Assembly: GCA_018268955.1 (NCBI GenBank)
Contig: JAFDVO010000018.1
Span: 1-52,516, forward strand
Direction of reading: 5' to 3'
Length of the DNA: 52,516 nucleotides
Source: Acidobacteriota bacterium
GTDB lineage: Bacteria; Acidobacteriota; Vicinamibacteria; Vicinamibacterales; CAVVIG01
The notes beneath the pieces were generated by a model, which made no database searches, was not told the DNA's origin, and worked only from the letters and a program-made list of their open reading frames with translations. Shown here piece by piece: positions 49,440 to 52,516 of this stretch. Each line of letters starts with the position of its first letter. Positions within the stretch are counted from its first letter, which is position 1. The translations under genes were made by a program, and so were the position numbers.

Positions 49440-49832
49440 TCACTTCATGCGCTGCGTCCACTGCTCCGTGTCTGTGAACTGCTGGAAGCTCACAATCTTG
49501 CCGCCGCTGAAGCGGTAGACGTGGCAGAACGCCGCGTCGAGCACCGAGCCATCGGCCTTCATCGTTCCGCCGTAGCGGCCGAGCGCCACCACGTGATCAC
49601 CGCCGTCAATCACCGTATGAGGGACGACGGTGAAGCCGTCGATCGCTGCCGCCAAGCGGCTGAACACGCCGTCGACGATCGCTTGCGCGCCGATGTACGG
49701 ATTGCGGTCCGCCAGCGGATGCCCTTCCGCCTCCCGCCATTCGATCGCGGGGTCCAGGGCGCCAAAGAGCACGGACGGATCATTGCGGGCAAACGCCTCG
49801 TAGCCGGCGGTGATGGTCTCGGCTGGTGACAT
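49440..49832 (-). CDS. NTF2-like (SnoaL-type) protein
   Basis: This 130-residue NTF2-fold protein has the pocket pattern GYEAFARNDPSVLFGALDPAIEW and HVYRFSGGKIVSFQQFTDT. The family includes ketosteroid-isomerase-like enzymes and binding proteins; no catalytic assignment is safe. The ATG at 49832 is preceded by GGAGG at seven bases, favouring it over longer starts. Transcribed alone. Confidence 0.85.
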   Translation of the reverse strand: MSPAETITAGYEAFARNDPSVLFGALDPAIEWREAEGHPLADRNPYIGAQAIVDGVFSRLAAAIDGFTVVPHTVIDGGDHVVALGRYGGTMKADGSVLDAAFCHVYRFSGGKIVSFQQFTDTEQWTQRMK

Positions 49833-49915
49833 GAACGGGCCTCCTGTCAGCATCGCGGAAGCGACGACGGAGGATGCTACCACGGCCTCCCCACTCTCCA
49901 CGGGGACACACACGT

Positions 49916-50566
49916 CTACGTGCGGGGTTTCACTCGTGGAGAGCGCGCCCGGCCCGAAAGGGCTGGCCGCTCAGGGACGATGGTCTCGCCGCGCGCGAGC
50001 ATCTCGACGAGCGCCGCGATTTTGCGGGCGCGTCCTGCGGCCGTCTTCATGTTGTTCGTGCGGAACGTCAGCGCGAAGAGGTTCATGCGCCCCAGTGTGC
50101 GGAACGTGCGCAGTGCATCCGCGTTCGCCTCGATCGCGGCACGGAGGTCGTCGGGAATCGACGCCGCGGAGATCGATCGGATCGGTGCGTAGGCCGCGTC
50201 CCATCGTCCGTCCGCCTTGGCGGCATCCACCTGCTTCTGCCCTGGCTCCTGCATGCGCCCCTCGGCCGTGAGACGAGCCACGTGCTCGCGATTCACCTGG
50301 CTCCAGATGCTCTTTGCCCGCCTCGGCGTGAAGCGCTGGAGGAACGACACGTCGTCATAGCCCTTGCGGAGGCCGTCGATCCAACCCCAGCAGAGCGCCA
50401 CGTCGAGCGCCTGCACATGGGTCACCGTCGCTGTGGCCGAGCCCTTCTTGTAGATCCGCAGCCAGACCTCCGGCTCGCGGTCGTGATGGATGCGCAGCCA
50501 CTTCTCGAACGCGGACGCGGTCGCGAACGACCTGATGCGCGCGAGCTCGGGAATCACAGGCGCCAT
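49916..50566 (-). CDS. YdeI/OmdA-type protein
   Basis: This 216-residue cytosolic protein has the YdeI pattern: FEKWLRIHHDREPEVWLRIYKKGS near the N-terminus, ALCWGWIDGLRKGYDD around residue 57 and RFTPRRAKSIWSQVNREHVARL. It ends in a basic tail. The family (OmdA in stress studies) is linked to polymyxin tolerance and oxidative stress in enteric bacteria; the mechanism is unclear. The ATG at 50566 starts the conserved part. Confidence 0.82.
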   Translation of the reverse strand: MAPVIPELARIRSFATASAFEKWLRIHHDREPEVWLRIYKKGSATATVTHVQALDVALCWGWIDGLRKGYDDVSFLQRFTPRRAKSIWSQVNREHVARLTAEGRMQEPGQKQVDAAKADGRWDAAYAPIRSISAASIPDDLRAAIEANADALRTFRTLGRMNLFALTFRTNNMKTAAGRARKIAALVEMLARGETIVPERPALSGRARSPRVKPRT

Positions 50567-50604
50567 GGCAGCGAAGGTAACGTGGCGGTCCTGGCGGACG
50601 CGAC

Positions 50605-52167
50605 CTATGAGGTGAACCGGCGGACGTCGAGGCCGTACTTCTTGACCTTGTAGTTCAGCACGCGCTCGGTGGTGTCGAGCAGGCGCGCCGCCTTGGCGCG
50701 GTTGCCACGCGTCGTCTTCAGCGCGTCCTGAATGAGGTCCTTCTCGAAGCCGGCCACCGCGTCGGCAAGCGACACGCGCGTGACAGTGCCCGACGCCTCG
50801 GCGGTCTGCAGCGAGGGCGGGAGATGATGCCCGTGAATCACCTGGCCGTCGCACACCAGCACCGCCCGCTCGAGGGTGTTCTCGAGTTCGCGGACGTTGC
50901 CCGGCCAGTGGTAGCTCATGAGCATGTCGATGGCCGGCGTGGAGATGCGCTTGATGTTCTTGTGGTGCTCGCGGGAGAACTTCTCGAGGAAGTGGTCGGC
51001 CAGGAGGAGCAGGTCCGCCTTCCGCTCGCGCAGCGGCGGCACAAAGATCGTGAAGACGTTGAGGCGGTAGTACAGGTCCTCGCGGAAGGTGCCGGCGGCG
51101 ATGGCCCGTTCCATGTCCTTGTTGGTCGCGGCGACCAGGCGCACGTTCACCTTGATCGTCTCCGTGCTGCCAAGCCGTTCGAACTCGCGCTCCTGGAGCA
51201 CGCGCAGCAGCTTCACCTGCGTGGACAGGTTGATGTCCCCGATTTCGTCGAGGAAGAGCGTCCCGCCTTCGGCCAGCTCGAAGCGCCCCTTCTTCCGCTG
51301 CTCCGCCCCGGTGAACGCGCCCTTCTCGTATCCGAAGAGCTCGGACTCGATGAGGCTGTCTGGCAGCGCGGCGCAGCTCACCTTGACGAACGGCTTGTTG
51401 GCGCGCGGCGAGTTGTAGTGGATGGCGTGGGCGATCAGCTCCTTGCCGGTGCCCGACTCGCCGCGAATCAGGACCGTCGTGTTCGTCGACGCCACCTGCG
51501 CCATCTGCTCGTACATCTGGCGCACCGGGCCGCTCGTCCCGATGATGGTCGAGAAGTCGTAGCGTTCCTTCAGCTCCTGCCGCAGGTGGGTGTTCTCGTC
51601 AACGAGGCGCTTCTTGTCCTCCTCGACGAGCCGCTGGACCTTCACCGCCTGCGCGATGCTCGAGGCGACGATGCCGAGGAACTTGACGTGTCGTTCGTAA
51701 TCGCGCTCGGGATTGAACTTGAGGTCGATGCCGATCGCGCCGACCGCGCGCCGGTTCAGGAGGATGGGGACGCAGATGAAGCTGAGCTCCTCCTTGTGGA
51801 CGTCCGCGCGTTTCGCAGCGCGGTTGAGGAACTCCGGTTCCTGGCTGACGCGGGGCACCACGATGGGGCGCCCGCTTTCGACCACCTTGCCGATGATCCC
51901 CTCGCCGAGGCGATAGCGGACGGCATGCGACGGCGCGTCGAGGCCGTCGGAGGCCTCGACGTGCAGTTCGCGGTTGTCGTGCAGGAAGACGATCAGGCTT
52001 CGGACTGTACCGTGGTGCTTGGCCAGGATCTCCAGGGCCCGGTGGAGGGCGGAACGGAGATTGAGCGTACCCGAGAGCGCGTGGCTGATCTCCAGCAGCG
52101 TGGAGAGCCTGCGCGATTCCCGGGCCTGGACCACGGCGGGGTCATCGGCCGATCGCGGTTTAGGCAT
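50605..52167 (-). CDS. GAF-domain sigma-54-dependent activator (NifA-like layout)
   Basis: This 520-residue regulator has a GAF domain (about 20-178) and an AAA+ sigma-54 interaction domain. The latter carries Walker A GESGTGKE (236-243), GAFTGA (283-288), Walker [11 protein letters not shown] (301-310) and [13 protein letters not shown] Fis-type HTH lies at about 470-515 ([24 protein letters not shown]). It has no receiver domain, so it probably responds to a small molecule bound by GAF. The start overlaps the ilvC stop by 8 nt, so it is co-translated with ketol-acid reductoisomerase. Confidence 0.93.
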   Translation of the reverse strand: MPKPRSADDPAVVQARESRRLSTLLEISHALSGTLNLRSALHRALEILAKHHGTVRSLIVFLHDNRELHVEASDGLDAPSHAVRYRLGEGIIGKVVESGRPIVVPRVSQEPEFLNRAAKRADVHKEELSFICVPILLNRRAVGAIGIDLKFNPERDYERHVKFLGIVASSIAQAVKVQRLVEEDKKRLVDENTHLRQELKERYDFSTIIGTSGPVRQMYEQMAQVASTNTTVLIRGESGTGKELIAHAIHYNSPRANKPFVKVSCAALPDSLIESELFGYEKGAFTGAEQRKKGRFELAEGGTLFLDEIGDINLSTQVKLLRVLQEREFERLGSTETIKVNVRLVAATNKDMERAIAAGTFREDLYYRLNVFTIFVPPLRERKADLLLLADHFLEKFSREHHKNIKRISTPAIDMLMSYHWPGNVRELENTLERAVLVCDGQVIHGHHLPPSLQTAEASGTVTRVSLADAVAGFEKDLIQDALKTTRGNRAKAARLLDTTERVLNYKVKKYGLDVRRFTS

Positions 52168-52516
52168 TCTTCGACACGGTGGCGCTGTTCACTTCCTCGT
52201 CCGTAATCGTCACCGGGCGGAGGAACGGCATCATCGCACGAAGCTGGGCGCCGACCTTCTCGATCTGGTGCGAGCGCTCGGCCTTGCGCGTGGCTTCGAA
52301 CCACGCACGGCCGGTCTGGTTCTCCTTGATCCAGCCGTCGGCGTACTTGCCGGTCTGGATGTCTGTGAGGATCCCCTTCATCGCGGCCTTCGTCTCGGCC
52401 GTCACGACGCGCGGGCCCGCGGTGTAGTCGCCGTGCTCCGCCGTGTCACTCACCGAGTAGCGCATGTAGTTCAGGCCGCCCTGGTACATCAGGTCGACGA
52501 TGAGCTTCAGCTCGTG
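52160..52516 (-). CDS. ilvC: Ketol-acid reductoisomerase, 3' part (window edge)
   Basis: The last 118 codons of IlvC are present; the 5' part lies beyond the window. The retained piece has [42 protein letters not shown] and [19 protein letters not shown], the C-terminal knotted domain that holds the metal-binding Glu/Asp and Ser of class I KARI. The enzyme makes 2,3-dihydroxy-3-methylbutanoate for valine, leucine and isoleucine synthesis. Truncation is due only to the window boundary. Confidence 0.95.
   Translation of the reverse strand, partial: HELKLIVDLMYQGGLNYMRYSVSDTAEHGDYTAGPRVVTAETKAAMKGILTDIQTGKYADGWIKENQTGRAWFEATRKAERSHQIEKVGAQLRAMMPFLRPVTITDEEVNSATVSKNA

Noticed and set aside
1..52516. 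tRNA, rRNA, prophage or transposon
   Set aside because: No cloverleaf-like sequence, integrase, transposase or structural phage gene was seen on reading both strands; a covariance-model scan would be needed to exclude small RNAs.

Overview
This is a GC-rich (roughly two-thirds G+C by eye), gene-dense bacterial chromosome segment with no phage, integrase, IS element, tRNA, rRNA or CRISPR array that I can see. The gene set suggests Acidobacteriota, possibly Vicinamibacteria: a beta-propeller/Y_Y_Y sensor kinase, many HisKA_3 kinase and LuxR-type regulator pairs, a GMC oxidoreductase with a gluconate-dehydrogenase-type small subunit, a MoxR/DUF58/VWA operon and a KefB/YbaL antiporter. That placement is an inference from gene content and style, not a phylogeny.

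Layout. 1-2750: a small stress cluster (phosphoribosyltransferase, universal stress protein, dienelactone-hydrolase-like protein) with a divergent DUF5335 gene. 2750-6422: an iPGM-like metalloenzyme and a CHASE-PAS hybrid histidine kinase, separated by a 9-nt-periodic inverted repeat. 6544-11861: an outer-membrane electron conduit (decaheme cytochrome c plus MtrB/PioB-type porin) divergent from a Met-rich multicopper oxidase, with a tenfold TGGAGGT array between their start codons. 12009-14393: a hypothetical gene and a kinase/regulator pair. 14749-20835: CorC/CNNM-type membrane protein, secreted alpha/beta hydrolase, and an exopolyphosphatase/polyphosphate kinase pair. 20860-24599: aldo/keto reductase, ammonium transporter and two small secreted proteins, one made of RRELRxD heptads. 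24758-28544: zinc-ribbon protein, KefB-type antiporter and a His/Met-rich outer-membrane candidate. 28639-31181: modABC. 31196-37200: two consecutive kinase-regulator pairs. 37246-41302: two-subunit GMC dehydrogenase and divergent gabD. 41370-47792: a seven-gene MoxR/DUF58/VWA operon with partners of unknown function. 47805-52516: TSUP permease, beta-barrel candidate, NTF2-like protein, YdeI-like protein, a GAF-sigma54 activator overlapping ilvC, and the 3' part of ilvC.

The genes suggest a respiratory, signal-rich soil or sediment bacterium. It can probably move electrons across the outer membrane (porin-cytochrome), oxidise a metal such as Cu, Fe or Mn with the multicopper oxidase (substrate not readable from sequence), import molybdate and ammonium, and make and degrade polyphosphate.

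The most distinctive non-coding signal is a family of period-7 tandem repeats (TGGAGGT, GAATCGC/TAATCGC, CGCCAAA, ATCTGCA, TTCCGAR, GTTAGAC and others) in at least seven places. They occur almost only at gene borders and often supply the stop codon, once the start codon, of the adjacent gene. A second signal is a TANNNT -10-like box 6-11 nt before many start codons, which suggests frequent leaderless or near-leaderless transcription.
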